Origin: Ignavibacteriales bacterium
GTDB taxonomy: Bacteria; Bacteroidota; Ignavibacteria; Ignavibacteriales; Melioribacteraceae
DNA: 12,079 nucleotides
Direction: 5' to 3'
Assembly: GCA_027080245.1 (NCBI GenBank)
Contig: JALWSN010000521.1
Location: 1-12,079, forward strand
The notes beneath the pieces were generated by a model that saw nothing but the letters and a program-made list of their open reading frames with translations, was not told the DNA's origin and made no database searches. Positions 1 to 7,062 of this stretch are shown here, in pieces (positions within the stretch are counted from its first letter, which is position 1; each line of letters opens with the position of its first letter). A program made the translations under genes and the position numbers.

Positions 1-2042
1 TGAGTGAACACGCGGTGGTTCATTACGTACCTGCCGTCGGGTAGCATTATTCGGGCTTTAACGTTGTCCTTGAACGAAATTTCAAGAATTTTTTTCAATT
101 TTTCCTTCAGCTCGAAATCTTCGATAGGAAAAACAATTTCCACGCGCCTGTCCAGGTTCCGCTGCATTAAATCCGCGCTGCCGAGGTAAATTTCTTCCTT
201 GCCGCCGTTGTAAAAATAAAAAATCCTGCTGTGTTCCAGGAACCGCCCTACGATGCTGCGGGCTCTGATATTTTCGCTCAAGCCGGGAACGCCGGGTTTA
301 AGGGAACAGATTCCGCGTACAAGTAAATCGATTTCCACGCCCTGCGCGGAAGCTTCGTACATTGCAGCAATTAAATGCGGGTCGACGAGGGAGTTCATTT
401 TAAAAATCAACTTCCCTCCCTTGCCTTTTTGAACGTTTTTAATTTCCCGCTCGATTAATTTCAGGAAAGCGTTCCTCATGTTAAACGGAGCTACGAGTAA
501 TTTGCGGTAGCCTGATTTTTCAGAATACCCGGTTAAGGAATTGAATACTTCGTTTAAATCCGAACAAATGTCCTCGTTGGCGGTAAAAAGTCCGAAGTCC
601 GTGTAAATGCGGGCGGTTACGGGGTTGTAATTACCTGTGCTTACGTGAGCGTACCTTTTAACGCCGTCGCTTTCCCGGCGAACCACAAGCGTCATCTTTG
701 CGTGAGTTTTCAATCCAACTAGTCCATACACCACGTGCACGCCGCTTTTTTCCAGTTCCCTTGCCCAATAAATATTGTTCTCCTCGTCGAACCGCGCTTT
801 TAACTCCACCAGCACAATTACCTGCTTGTTTCTTTCGGCGGCTTCAATTAAATCTTTAACCACGGGCGAATTCGAACCCACCCTGTAGAGCGTTTGTTTA
901 ATTGCAAGCACGTCGGGGTCCTGCGCGGCTTCTTTAATAAAATCCACTACAGGCTTAAACGAATCGTAAGGATGATGCAGAAGAATATCCTTCTGTTTGA
1001 TTAAAGAAAAAATATTCTCTTTTTCTTCAAATTCAATTGGCGTTACTGGATTAAACGGTTTGTCCTTCAAATGCGGTAGGGGTAATTCGCTTAGCGCAAT
1101 TACGTCGGCAAGCCCCACCGGTCCGTCGATTACCTGCACGTCCTCGGTCGTAATTCCCAGATTTTCAATTAAAATTTCAAGAAGAAAATCGGGCATGTCC
1201 TTTTCAACTTCAAGCCGCACTACCGAGCCGAACTTGCGCTGCTTAACGTTTTCCTCAATTAATTCAAGCAGATCGTCGGCTTCGTCTTCCTGAATTTCAA
1301 GGTCTGTATCCCGCGTTATTCTGAACTTGTGAGCTTCCACAATTTTTAGCCCGGGGAAAAGGTAAGTTAAATTGTTTTTAATTAAATCGTCAACCCAAAT
1401 AAATTTAATTTTTCCCTTGCCATTTTTGTTTTTTTTCGAACCGACAATTTTGTCGATGCGAATCAGACGCGGAAGAATGTTCGGGATTTTTACTCTCGCA
1501 AAATGCCGCTCGCCTTTGCCGTTGACTACCAGAATGGCAAAGCTCAAACTTAAGTTCGAGATGTATGGAAAGGGCCTGCCGGGATCAAAAGCAAGCGGAA
1601 TCAGCACCGGGTAAATTTCTTTCTGGAAATATTGTCTCAACGCCTCCCGTTCGTCTTCCTCGAGCTCTTCCAATTTTTTAATTAGGATATTGTTCGCTTC
1701 CAATTCGGGTAGAATAACCTCGCTCCAATACGAAAGAATTTCGTTGAGTTGAAGCTTAACGCCTTCTTCGATTTTTGCAAGCTCCTGCGCGGGCGTAAGC
1801 CCGTCGATTGAAGGTTCGAAAACTCTTGACCGGATTCTTTCCTTTAGACCCGCAACGCGAATCATGTAGAATTCGTCTAGGTTCGTAAAAAATATTGAAA
1901 TGAATTTAATCCTTTCGAGCAAAGGCGAATCCGGATTTGTGGCTTCTTCCAGAACGCGCCTGTTGAATTCCAGCCAGCTTAAATCCCTGTTAAGGAAATA
2001 CTCCTGTTTAAAATATTTTTTAAGGGATTTTTTGCTAAGCAT
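1..2042 (-). CDS. ppk1: Polyphosphate kinase 1 (partial, C-terminus off the window)
   Basis: Ppk1 reversibly moves the gamma phosphate of ATP onto inorganic polyphosphate through a phosphohistidine, making a phosphate and energy store; it is usually membrane-associated. Translation from ATG 2042-2040 gives 680 residues in one unbroken frame. The N-terminal domain starts with NRDLSWLEFNRRVLEEA (residues 18-34) followed by TNLDEFYMIRVAGL. HHPYDSF lies at residues 356-362. The autophosphorylated histidine is H447 in GLKTHAKM (E. coli H435 equivalent) and the second catalytic histidine is H604 in FLEHSRI (E. coli H592 equivalent). The conserved YLGSADLMQRNLDRRVE block follows. Family members are about 690-720 residues, so only some 10-40 residues are missing beyond base 1. 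The start follows the deaminase stop by 4 nt, and an AAAGGTG ribosome binding site sits inside the last deaminase codons, so the two genes are co-transcribed and probably translationally coupled. Identification is certain at family level. Confidence 0.97.
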   Translation of the reverse strand, partial: MLSKKSLKKYFKQEYFLNRDLSWLEFNRRVLEEATNPDSPLLERIKFISIFFTNLDEFYMIRVAGLKERIRSRVFEPSIDGLTPAQELAKIEEGVKLQLNEILSYWSEVILPELEANNILIKKLEELEEDEREALRQYFQKEIYPVLIPLAFDPGRPFPYISNLSLSFAILVVNGKGERHFARVKIPNILPRLIRIDKIVGSKKNKNGKGKIKFIWVDDLIKNNLTYLFPGLKIVEAHKFRITRDTDLEIQEDEADDLLELIEENVKQRKFGSVVRLEVEKDMPDFLLEILIENLGITTEDVQVIDGPVGLADVIALSELPLPHLKDKPFNPVTPIEFEEKENIFSLIKQKDILLHHPYDSFKPVVDFIKEAAQDPDVLAIKQTLYRVGSNSPVVKDLIEAAERNKQVIVLVELKARFDEENNIYWARELEKSGVHVVYGLVGLKTHAKMTLVVRRESDGVKRYAHVSTGNYNPVTARIYTDFGLFTANEDICSDLNEVFNSLTGYSEKSGYRKLLVAPFNMRNAFLKLIEREIKNVQKGKGGKLIFKMNSLVDPHLIAAMYEASAQGVEIDLLVRGICSLKPGVPGLSENIRARSIVGRFLEHSRIFYFYNGGKEEIYLGSADLMQRNLDRRVEIVFPIEDFELKEKLKKILEISFKDNVKARIMLPDGRYVMNHRVFT

Positions 2043-2046
2043 TTGT

Positions 2047-2583
2047 TCAACACCTTTCGCAATGGTTGTGGTTGTCTTCGTCGCCGATATCCTCGTCGTC
2101 AAATTTCCTGGCGGAGCTAAACAAATCCAAATCGTAGTGAATGTAATTCTCTGGCTGAGGCAATCGTTTAATTGGCACGCCTGCTTTTTCGAAAAAATCC
2201 TCGGCTAAAGAATCGTGGTAATCGGAAAAAATTACAATCTCCTTGATGCCCGCGCCAATTAAGGCTTTGGCGCAATTGGTGCAGGGCAGGTTGGTAATGT
2301 AAGCCGTTGCGCCTTGCGTGCTGATGCCGTGAATCGCGCATTGAATAATGGCGTTCATCTCGGCGTGAATTGTGCGAACGCAATGGTTGTCCACAATCTG
2401 GCAGCCAACGTCGTCGCAGTGGGGCTGACCGGAAATCGAGCCGTTGTAACCCGTTGAAAGAATTCTCTTGTCCCGTACCAGCACGCAGCCAACGTGCATT
2501 CTTGGACAAGTGGCTCGCTCGGAAACCAGCATGGCTAATTTCAAAAAATATTCGTCCCAGCTTGGTCTTTTATTGTTTGCCAT
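2047..2583 (-). CDS. Deoxycytidylate (dCMP) deaminase, ComEB-type
   Basis: A zinc-dependent cytosolic enzyme of the cytidine/deoxycytidylate deaminase superfamily, predicted to convert dCMP to dUMP, the precursor for dTMP synthesis. The 178-residue protein has the catalytic HAEMN motif (H73, E75) and the PCTNCAK motif (C101, C104), which supply three zinc ligands and the proton-shuttle glutamate. The dCMP-specific N-terminal part is present: WDEYFLKLA, then ATCPRMHVGCVLV, GYNGSISGQPHCDD with C26, H55 and C56, as in family members that bind a second zinc. The tail after about residue 155 is acidic and ends HNHCERC, an unusual His/Cys-rich terminus. The ATG follows a weak GAGAAT purine stretch. 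Downstream, ppk1 starts 4 nt after the stop; upstream, the DUF2279 gene is 72 nt away on the same strand. A link between nucleotide and polyphosphate metabolism is not implied by the sequence beyond co-transcription. Substrate (dCMP rather than another deaminase substrate) is inferred from the family pattern. Confidence 0.93.
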   Translation of the reverse strand: MANNKRPSWDEYFLKLAMLVSERATCPRMHVGCVLVRDKRILSTGYNGSISGQPHCDDVGCQIVDNHCVRTIHAEMNAIIQCAIHGISTQGATAYITNLPCTNCAKALIGAGIKEIVIFSDYHDSLAEDFFEKAGVPIKRLPQPENYIHYDLDLFSSARKFDDEDIGDEDNHNHCERC

Positions 2584-2612
2584 TTAATTCTCAGAATTAT
2601 TTTTAAACTTCC

Positions 2613-2620
2613 CAAATTTA
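2613..2620 (-). promoter_or_regulatory. Possible Bacteroidota-type -7 box ahead of the deaminase-ppk1 pair
   Basis: On the minus strand the octamer TAAATTTG matches the TAnnTTTG -7 consensus of Bacteroidota housekeeping promoters and lies about 30 nt upstream of the deaminase ATG. No TTTG or TTG -33 element is visible at the usual 17-19 nt spacing, so this may be chance in AT-rich DNA. If real, it would allow the deaminase and ppk1 to be expressed independently of the DUF2279 gene. Confidence 0.3.
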
Positions 2621-2655
2621 TTAAAATAATTATTGAATATCAGTTCGTATGCTTG

Positions 2656-3519
2656 TTAGAACTTAAGTCCGTACCAAACTGTGTTGGGGTAAATTTGAAC
2701 GGCAGGCGCGGGCAGATGGTAAAAATCAATTAGTCTTAAAATGAACCTCGCCAACTTTCCTTTAATGTGTAAAGCTTCTGCGTTAAAATCCAAGCTCAGG
2801 AACCAACGATGATGCGGGTGCTTCGTTCCCAATCCTGTTACGCTGTGCCCCAAAGCCAAGTTGAGAAAATCGAAATATTTGCTTCGGAATTTGCCGGGCA
2901 AAATTTTGTTAAGCGGAAAAGTTGCCCAATCGAAAGTGCTTTCGTAATCGTCCGTGATGTAACGATTGGAGTTGTTTTTGAATTTTTCCGAAGGATAAAA
3001 GGAAATTTTAAATTGTAAATTCCTAATAAAATCAACCCTTTCGCGGAAGTAAGGCAGGAAAGAGCCAATGAAATCAGCTGTAAAATCGCCCCAGCTAAAT
3101 CCGTAATTTTTCGAAAAGCCATCCCGCACTTCAATGAACGTTTGGTAGGCGAGGGAAATTAAAGAAGAATAAAAAAGGCTTTTCCTTCGGGGAATATTGC
3201 ACCACTGCAAGCCGGCGGAATAAAGAGTGGAAAAGAAGTAACCGAAGAAGAAATGCCCGTATTTGTCCGACCCTAGGGCGTAAGTCCAATCTTGTTTCCA
3301 ATTAAAATGGAAAGAACTTTTTTCTCCTTTCCACCACATCGTGTTTTCGATTCCGTAAGCGTAAACAAAAACGGCGGCTGACGAAGCTCCTAATATTATT
3401 AGCCTTTTTACGTTGGGCTTGCCGGAAACACCACCGTCGCTTTGCGAAAAAGATTTGTTGCCGAAACCCAATAATAACAGGACTAAAACGCTTGCGGTTA
3501 TTATTCGTCTTGAAAACAT
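2656..3519 (-). CDS. DUF2279 (YfiM-like) envelope protein
   Basis: A 287-residue exported or membrane-anchored protein of the DUF2279 family, whose biochemical role is unknown to me. An N-terminal signal or anchor spans residues 1-26 (basic MFSRR, then a leucine-rich core, then SFSQS as a possible cleavage region). A second hydrophobic stretch at about 38-55 may cross the membrane. The family hallmarks are in order: WTYALGSDKYGHFFFGY (78-94, with D85, K86, H89), a hydrophobic segment around 115-130, then EVRDGFSKNYGFSWGDF (130-146) followed by ADFIGSFLPY. The charged and aromatic residues inside hydrophobic helices resemble a small membrane-embedded fold. The remaining C-terminal ~130 residues are specific to the longer Bacteroidota versions. 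The only ATG consistent with the signal peptide is at 3519-3517, and it has no Shine-Dalgarno. The deaminase gene is 72 nt downstream on the same strand; a long leader with a hairpin lies upstream. Confidence 0.85.
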   Translation of the reverse strand: MFSRRIITASVLVLLLLGFGNKSFSQSDGGVSGKPNVKRLIILGASSAAVFVYAYGIENTMWWKGEKSSFHFNWKQDWTYALGSDKYGHFFFGYFFSTLYSAGLQWCNIPRRKSLFYSSLISLAYQTFIEVRDGFSKNYGFSWGDFTADFIGSFLPYFRERVDFIRNLQFKISFYPSEKFKNNSNRYITDDYESTFDWATFPLNKILPGKFRSKYFDFLNLALGHSVTGLGTKHPHHRWFLSLDFNAEALHIKGKLARFILRLIDFYHLPAPAVQIYPNTVWYGLKF

Positions 3520-3563
3520 AACGCAAAATAAATATTAACAAATTAAAAACAAAAGGGTTTAAA

Positions 3564-3604
3564 AGAGGGCGGGCTGCCATGGTAGAGGGCGGACCATGAC
3601 AGCC
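3564..3604 (-). promoter_or_regulatory. GC-rich hairpin with duplicated 9-mer in the DUF2279 leader
   Basis: Arms at 3572-3583 and 3593-3604 are 12 nt each with one mismatch. In minus-strand RNA that mismatch is a U-G wobble, so the stem is fully paired; in plus-strand RNA it would be a C-A clash. This favours a structure acting in transcripts going leftward into the DUF2279 gene. The 9-nt loop (AGAGGGCGG on plus, 3584-3592) is repeated directly beside the stem at 3564-3572. After the stem, minus-strand RNA reads CCGCCCUCUUUUAAACCC, a short U run only, so it could be a weak terminator for the upstream small gene or a structured 5' leader element. It is far more GC-rich than its surroundings. 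Confidence 0.5.
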
Positions 3605-3694
3605 TGGATAGTTGTTAATGGAGGGTTGCAAATTTTATTTTTACAATAAAAAATGAACTACCTTAAAATGCATTATTTTTTTTTAATTGTCAAG

Positions 3695-3722
3695 TAAAAA
3701 ATAAAAATTTTTTTATTTTTTA
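3695..3722 (-). terminator. A/T palindrome directly after the small gene stop
   Basis: Arms at about 3695-3707 and 3710-3722 form a 13-bp perfect inverted repeat made only of A and T with a 2-nt centre, starting 1-2 nt beyond the stop codon of the 82-residue gene. In minus-strand RNA it ends in a U-rich tract, which fits a weak factor-independent terminator. An all-A/U stem is thermodynamically poor, and such runs arise by chance in AT-rich spacers, so the call is tentative. Confidence 0.3.
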
Positions 3723-3723
3723 T

Positions 3724-3972
3724 TTAACGCTTAATTTTGTAAACAATCTTCCTGATTGTGTCGAATTGCAAGTACGGATATTCTTCTCGAATTTTAAAGA
3801 TCGCTTCGTTAGCCGAGAGTTTCATTGCGCGGTAACGCTTGTATTTGCGCCTTATTAAGTGATCCCGCACCGAAGTAAAATTCAGCAGTTTCTCTCTGTC
3901 TAACTTGTGAAATATTTCATCCGGGATGATGTCGGAAAGCGGATTGCTCTCGTTGATTTCCGGGCTTTTCAT
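3724..3972 (-). CDS. Small conserved-looking hypothetical protein, possible helix-turn-helix
   Basis: An 82-residue, strongly basic protein I cannot place in a named family. The N-terminal ~20 residues are polar and acidic (PLSDIIPDEIFHKL). The rest reads as alternating amphipathic helices: a basic segment VRDHLIRRKYKRYRAM (35-50), LSANEAIFKIREEY (52-65), then LQFDTIRKIVYKIKR (68-82). The last two helices, joined by a short turn with a Ser-Ala-Glu-Ala pattern, look like a helix-turn-helix of the kind seen in small phage-type regulators, so nucleic-acid binding is plausible but not shown. The ATG is preceded by AGAGGTG at good spacing, which together with the dense basic composition supports a real gene. 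It stands alone: the upstream region is non-coding, and the DUF2279 gene lies 205 nt downstream beyond a palindrome and a hairpin. Confidence 0.7.
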   Translation of the reverse strand: MKSPEINESNPLSDIIPDEIFHKLDREKLLNFTSVRDHLIRRKYKRYRAMKLSANEAIFKIREEYPYLQFDTIRKIVYKIKR

Positions 3973-4060
3973 TTCTACACCTCTGTTTTGTTTGAAAAAG
4001 TTTTAATTAAGCCCGTAACAATCGTTAAAGCAAATCCTCCTTGTTCGTTAATCCTTTTTG

Positions 4061-4068
4061 CAAAATTA
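4061..4068 (-). promoter_or_regulatory. Possible -7 box for the 82-residue gene
   Basis: Minus-strand TAATTTTG matches TAnnTTTG and lies about 90 nt upstream of the small gene's ATG. No -33 TTTG is visible at the expected spacing. Chance occurrence is quite possible in this AT-rich spacer. Confidence 0.22.
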
Positions 4069-4089
4069 ATTAAAATAATAGAAAATTAA

Positions 4090-4765
4090 AAGGGTCAATT
4101 TTTAATGCCCCTTTTATTCTAAAAATCTATTTGACGGAATTTTAACTTGGAAAGATTTACGCCTTCACAACTTGCGCGCTAAAAACGAGGTTAATATTTT
4201 CGGAATGCTTTAATGTGTGATTTCACTATCAGAATTAGGGAAGTCAAAAGTATTTGGAGTTGCAATCTCTTTTCTCTCTAAGTCTCTTCGTCTTTGAGTC
4301 TCTAAGTCAGGTAATTTGTTCTGTTTTGGCTTTACGGGCATTTACTTTTTAAACTGACTCTGCGTTGTTTGCAGCATTCCTTTGCGCCGTAAAATATGTT
4401 CTTTTTATTAGCTGAATCATTCGCGCATTTGTGGCTTTTCCCTGCGCCTGTTATTTACAATCTAAAATATTTTTACAAAGAAACGAAAATTTAATTGGGA
4501 TTACTAATCATCCAGCTACCCACCCTCATTTCAGCCTGTGCAAATACAGTAAAATAATCCCAACCCTCCAAAAAGCGCGGAAGAGTAGGAAAATAAGCGC
4601 CTCAAAATTTGACATTTTATTTAATGACCGATATTTACTCTGCGGGTTAATTAGCCGCCTTGTTTGGGGAGATGTTTGCCAAAGAAATTTTTTGTAAGCA
4701 AACAATTTTAATTTTACATTAACGGTTATTTTATTAAATTGCAAACAAAAAATTTCAGGACTTAA
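4090..4765. other. Non-coding spacer with degenerate short repeats
   Basis: About 680 nt without a convincing gene. It separates two divergently oriented transcription units. The left part holds an 8-nt tandem repeat (annotated separately). The part around 4350-4450 has low-complexity text of the kind CTGCGTTGTTTGC / CCTTTGCGCCG / GCGCATTTGTGGC, resembling decayed copies of dispersed intergenic repeats. Two open frames of 72-88 codons exist here on opposite strands, but both lack ribosome sites and protein-like composition. No RNA gene was recognised. Confidence 0.5.
4276..4307. repeat. Four-unit degenerate 8-nt tandem repeat
   Basis: Four consecutive octamers read CTCTAAGT, CTCTTCGT, CTTTGAGT and CTCTAAGT. 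The first and last units are identical and the inner two each differ at two positions. It lies in a gene-free spacer and has no visible coding role; it looks like a decayed simple repeat. Confidence 0.7.
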
Positions 4766-4924
4766 ATGGGAAAAATTTCAATACTCTCAGAACTTTGGGC
4801 TTTCCTCAGGCAAAGGAAAAAATGGTGGCTAATGCCAATAATCATTTTCCTTGTGCTTTTGGGCGGTTTAATTATTCTTACGCAGGGCTCGGCGATTGCG
4901 CCCTTTATTTACGCTCTGTTTTAG
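4766..4924 (+). CDS. DUF5989 family small membrane protein
   Basis: A 52-residue protein matching the DUF5989 pattern: an amphipathic start (SELWAFLRQRKKWWLMP, residues 8-24), one transmembrane helix (about 24-40, IIIFLVLLGGLIILTQG), and the conserved end GSAIAPFIYALF. Basic residues 15-19 before the helix predict that the N-terminus stays in the cytoplasm. Function is unknown; as I recall, family members often sit beside carbamoyltransferase genes in surface-polysaccharide or natural-product clusters, but no such gene is here. The ATG has an AGGA 6 nt upstream. A stretch of about 270 nt with no gene follows before the polysaccharide deacetylase on the same strand, so joint transcription is possible but unproven. 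Its near full-length match to the family makes it very likely a real gene despite its size. Confidence 0.85.
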   Translation: MGKISILSELWAFLRQRKKWWLMPIIIFLVLLGGLIILTQGSAIAPFIYALF

Positions 4925-5192
4925 ATTAAGTCTTTGCCCGGAAATATTCCGCAATTCAAATCGAAATTTTTTTTGCTTAGAAGCAAAAGTTAACTTGTGC
5001 TGGAACTTTATTGAGCTTTCGGATATTAATATTTAATTAAAGTCAAATTACTTTTTTGCGATAATAGCTGTACCAAAACAAGTCAATTTTTTGTTTTTGT
5101 TCTCTTTTAATTTTTAAGAACCTTTTTTTTTGCTTGAAATGAAAGAAAAATGCTGGCACGATTTATGTTTGTTCAATGCTTTAGAGGTGAAA

Positions 5193-6284
5193 GTGAGGAA
5201 GATATTTAAAATATTGACTTTTGTAATTCTTTCGGCTTTTCTTTTCTCCTGTTCCTCCTTAAAGGAAACCGCGCGAAGGAGCTTTAAACGAGGTTACAAA
5301 ATCCTTGCCATAACAGTGGACGATTTACCGTTTGCCGTGAAAAACAAATACGTTTCAATTAAGGCAAGACGCGAAGCTTTCAATAAATTTCTTGAAGTTT
5401 TAGAACAAAATAACATTAGCGTAGCGGGATTTTTAATCGGTTCTCACTACTCGAAAGATTGGCTCCCTTACTTAAAACGCTGGGTGGAGCAGAACAACAT
5501 CCTTGGCAATCATACTTATTCCCATTTGGATTACAACAAGGTTAGCTCAAAAGAATATTTAAACGACATTAGCGAATGCGACAAAGTTCTGGAAAAAATA
5601 ATCGACAGCGTTAAAAGCGATTTGAATATTCCTTTTACTCAAAACGAATTAACCCCCGCCGAATTAGGCGACAAGAGGGTTTATTACCCAAACTTTTTGC
5701 TAAGGGATAGTTCAAGGGTGAGGAACATTCTAACGGCTTCTAAACAAAGCTTTGAAAAGGTTTTCTCGGGGAAATACGCCCTCAATTACAAATATTTCCG
5801 CTTTCCTTACTTGGACAGAGGGGACACGCCGGAGAAAAAATATGCCGTTCTGGATTTCCTCGACAAGAACGGTTACACGGTGGCGCCTGTTACCATCACT
5901 TCGAACGATTGGAAATTCAACCCCCGCTTTGAAGTGGCTTACCTTAATCACGACGACGCCGAAATGGAACGAATTTCAAATGAATATATTAAAAGAATTG
6001 AACTTGAAACTTTTAATTCTGAAAATTACGCTCTGCAAACATTTCACAGGGAGGTGGCTCAAATTCTTTTGTTTCACTTAAATTTGCTGAATGCCTATTC
6101 GCTTCAAAAAATTATTGATTGGTACAGGGAAAACGGTTGGACAATCGTCGATTTACCTACCGCTTTGAAGGACGATTTGTACGAAATGGAAGACGGTTAC
6201 AACGGTTCGTACGGGGTGCCCTGGTTATTTAGAGCTAAAAGGCTAAGGCGAACCAGTTCCAATCCATTCGCTTTTGGAAATTAG
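5193..6284 (+). CDS. Lipoprotein polysaccharide deacetylase (CE4/NodB family)
   Basis: Predicted to remove acetyl groups from N- or O-acetylated sugars in an envelope or extracellular polysaccharide, with a divalent metal. I chose the GTG at 5193: it has AGAGGTGA at correct spacing and gives a textbook lipoprotein signal, RKIFKI then a hydrophobic core then lipobox LFSC with C20. Upstream in-frame starts (TTG 5130, ATG 5139) would add 18-21 residues before the signal. In the 363-residue numbering the NodB motifs are: ITVDDLP (D43, D44), NHTYSH (H107 and H111, metal ligands), RFPY (203-206), TITSNDW (D239, W240) and LLFHLN (H295). All catalytic positions are present. Between the second and third motifs there are about 90 residues, longer than a compact NodB domain, suggesting an inserted lid. 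The exact substrate cannot be read from the sequence. It converges on the RNA methyltransferase gene with only 17 nt between stops. Confidence 0.92.
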   Translation: MRKIFKILTFVILSAFLFSCSSLKETARRSFKRGYKILAITVDDLPFAVKNKYVSIKARREAFNKFLEVLEQNNISVAGFLIGSHYSKDWLPYLKRWVEQNNILGNHTYSHLDYNKVSSKEYLNDISECDKVLEKIIDSVKSDLNIPFTQNELTPAELGDKRVYYPNFLLRDSSRVRNILTASKQSFEKVFSGKYALNYKYFRFPYLDRGDTPEKKYAVLDFLDKNGYTVAPVTITSNDWKFNPRFEVAYLNHDDAEMERISNEYIKRIELETFNSENYALQTFHREVAQILLFHLNLLNAYSLQKIIDWYRENGWTIVDLPTALKDDLYEMEDGYNGSYGVPWLFRAKRLRRTSSNPFAFGN

Positions 6285-6301
6285 GTTCGCCACCTCCCTT
6301 A

Positions 6302-6850
6302 TTAAATTTCGTTTGCCAGTTCGTCAAATTTTCGCCTGAAATTAAAAATCGTGATTCCATAAGCTACCGCAACATTTAACGATTGTTTGATTCCGAATTG
6401 CGGTATTTCGATTGAGTAATCGCAAAGGTCAATTAACTCTTTGGAGACACCGGTAATTTCGTTGCCCACAATTAAAGCCAGAGGGAAATCCGTTGCCGGG
6501 ACTTTGTAATAAGGAAAGCTTTCGTCCGTTTGTTCCAATGCCGCTATTCTGTAACCTTTGCTTTTTAAAGTTAAAATTACGCCGCTTGGGTCGCTGACCT
6601 TTTCCCATTTTACGCTTTTCTGGGAGCCCAGCGCAGTTTTCAAAACGTCCTTATTCTCGGGCGTAGCTGTGTAGCCGCCAAGGTAGAGCTTTTCAATCAT
6701 CGCTCCGTCGGACGTGCGGAAAATTGAACCCACGTTGTAAGCGCTTCGAATGCTGTCCAGAATAACAACGACGGGTAATTTTTTAGCCTCGTTAATTTTT
6801 TCTAACGTAATTCTTTTCCGCGAAATTTCGTCGTGAGTAAGTTTTCTCAT
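6302..6850 (-). CDS. SpoU/TrmH-family (SPOUT) RNA 2'-O-methyltransferase
   Basis: Predicted cytosolic S-adenosylmethionine-dependent enzyme that methylates a ribose 2'-OH in tRNA or rRNA. The 182-residue protein is a bare SPOUT catalytic domain with a short N-terminal extension and no RNA-binding L30e-like domain. The three family motifs are present: motif 1 NVGSIFRTSDGA (39-50, N39 and catalytic R45), motif 2 LALIVGNEITGVS (124-136, with N130 and E131), and motif 3 IEIPQFGIKQSLNVAVAYGI (147-166, with S157 and N159), which forms the trefoil-knot cofactor site. The exact target (such as tRNA G18 or C34, or 23S rRNA) cannot be assigned from the motifs. Its end faces the polysaccharide deacetylase end. 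No Shine-Dalgarno is visible at the ATG. A doubtful 66-codon frame ends 10 nt upstream on the same strand. Confidence 0.93.
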   Translation of the reverse strand: MRKLTHDEISRKRITLEKINEAKKLPVVVILDSIRSAYNVGSIFRTSDGAMIEKLYLGGYTATPENKDVLKTALGSQKSVKWEKVSDPSGVILTLKSKGYRIAALEQTDESFPYYKVPATDFPLALIVGNEITGVSKELIDLCDYSIEIPQFGIKQSLNVAVAYGITIFNFRRKFDELANEI

Positions 6851-6860
6851 GTTTTGAACA

Positions 6861-7061
6861 TTATTCTAATTTTAAGATGCCAATATTAATCAGATTCGAA
6901 AAGTATTCCAAACCGGAAGGGCTACCAAAATAATTTCTGCTAATATTAAAAGCAAAATGCGGATGATTCGGATGAATGAATAATTCACCTTCTCCGGCAT
7001 ATTGCGGGATACAGCGCGACAAGCCGGAAGATTGAATTTTGGGATGATTTGATGAAAACAT
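6861..7061 (-). CDS. Doubtful 66-codon open frame upstream of the methyltransferase
   Basis: An open frame from ATG 7061-7059 to TAA 6863-6861, 10 nt before the methyltransferase start on the same strand. I recognise no family. The product is polar, contains HPNHPHFAFN and ends NIGILKLE, with no signal peptide or membrane helix. There is no ribosome binding site at its ATG. It overlaps, on the other strand, a stretch that looks like an eroded gene, so it may simply be a chance frame. The close spacing to the methyltransferase is the only point in its favour. Confidence 0.22.
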   Translation of the reverse strand: MFSSNHPKIQSSGLSRCIPQYAGEGELFIHPNHPHFAFNISRNYFGSPSGLEYFSNLINIGILKLE

Positions 7062-7062
7062 A

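Noticed and set aside
1..2042. Several plus-strand open frames of 61-102 codons across the left end
   Set aside because: They are antisense shadows of ppk1, whose frame carries all catalytic motifs without interruption.
4036..4042. Strong Shine-Dalgarno AAGGAGG on the minus strand
   Set aside because: No usable start lies at the right distance; the nearest TTG gives a two-codon frame, and it is well upstream of the real ATG at 3972.
4642..4658. Near-palindrome GCGGGTTAATTAGCCGC
   Set aside because: Only 4-bp GC arms with a mismatch beside an AT centre; no adjacent promoter or gene start gives it a role.
4431..4744. Two open frames of 88 (+) and 72 (-) codons in the 4.1-4.8 kb spacer
   Set aside because: They overlap on opposite strands, have no ribosome site, no recognisable family and unbalanced composition; the region reads as non-coding.
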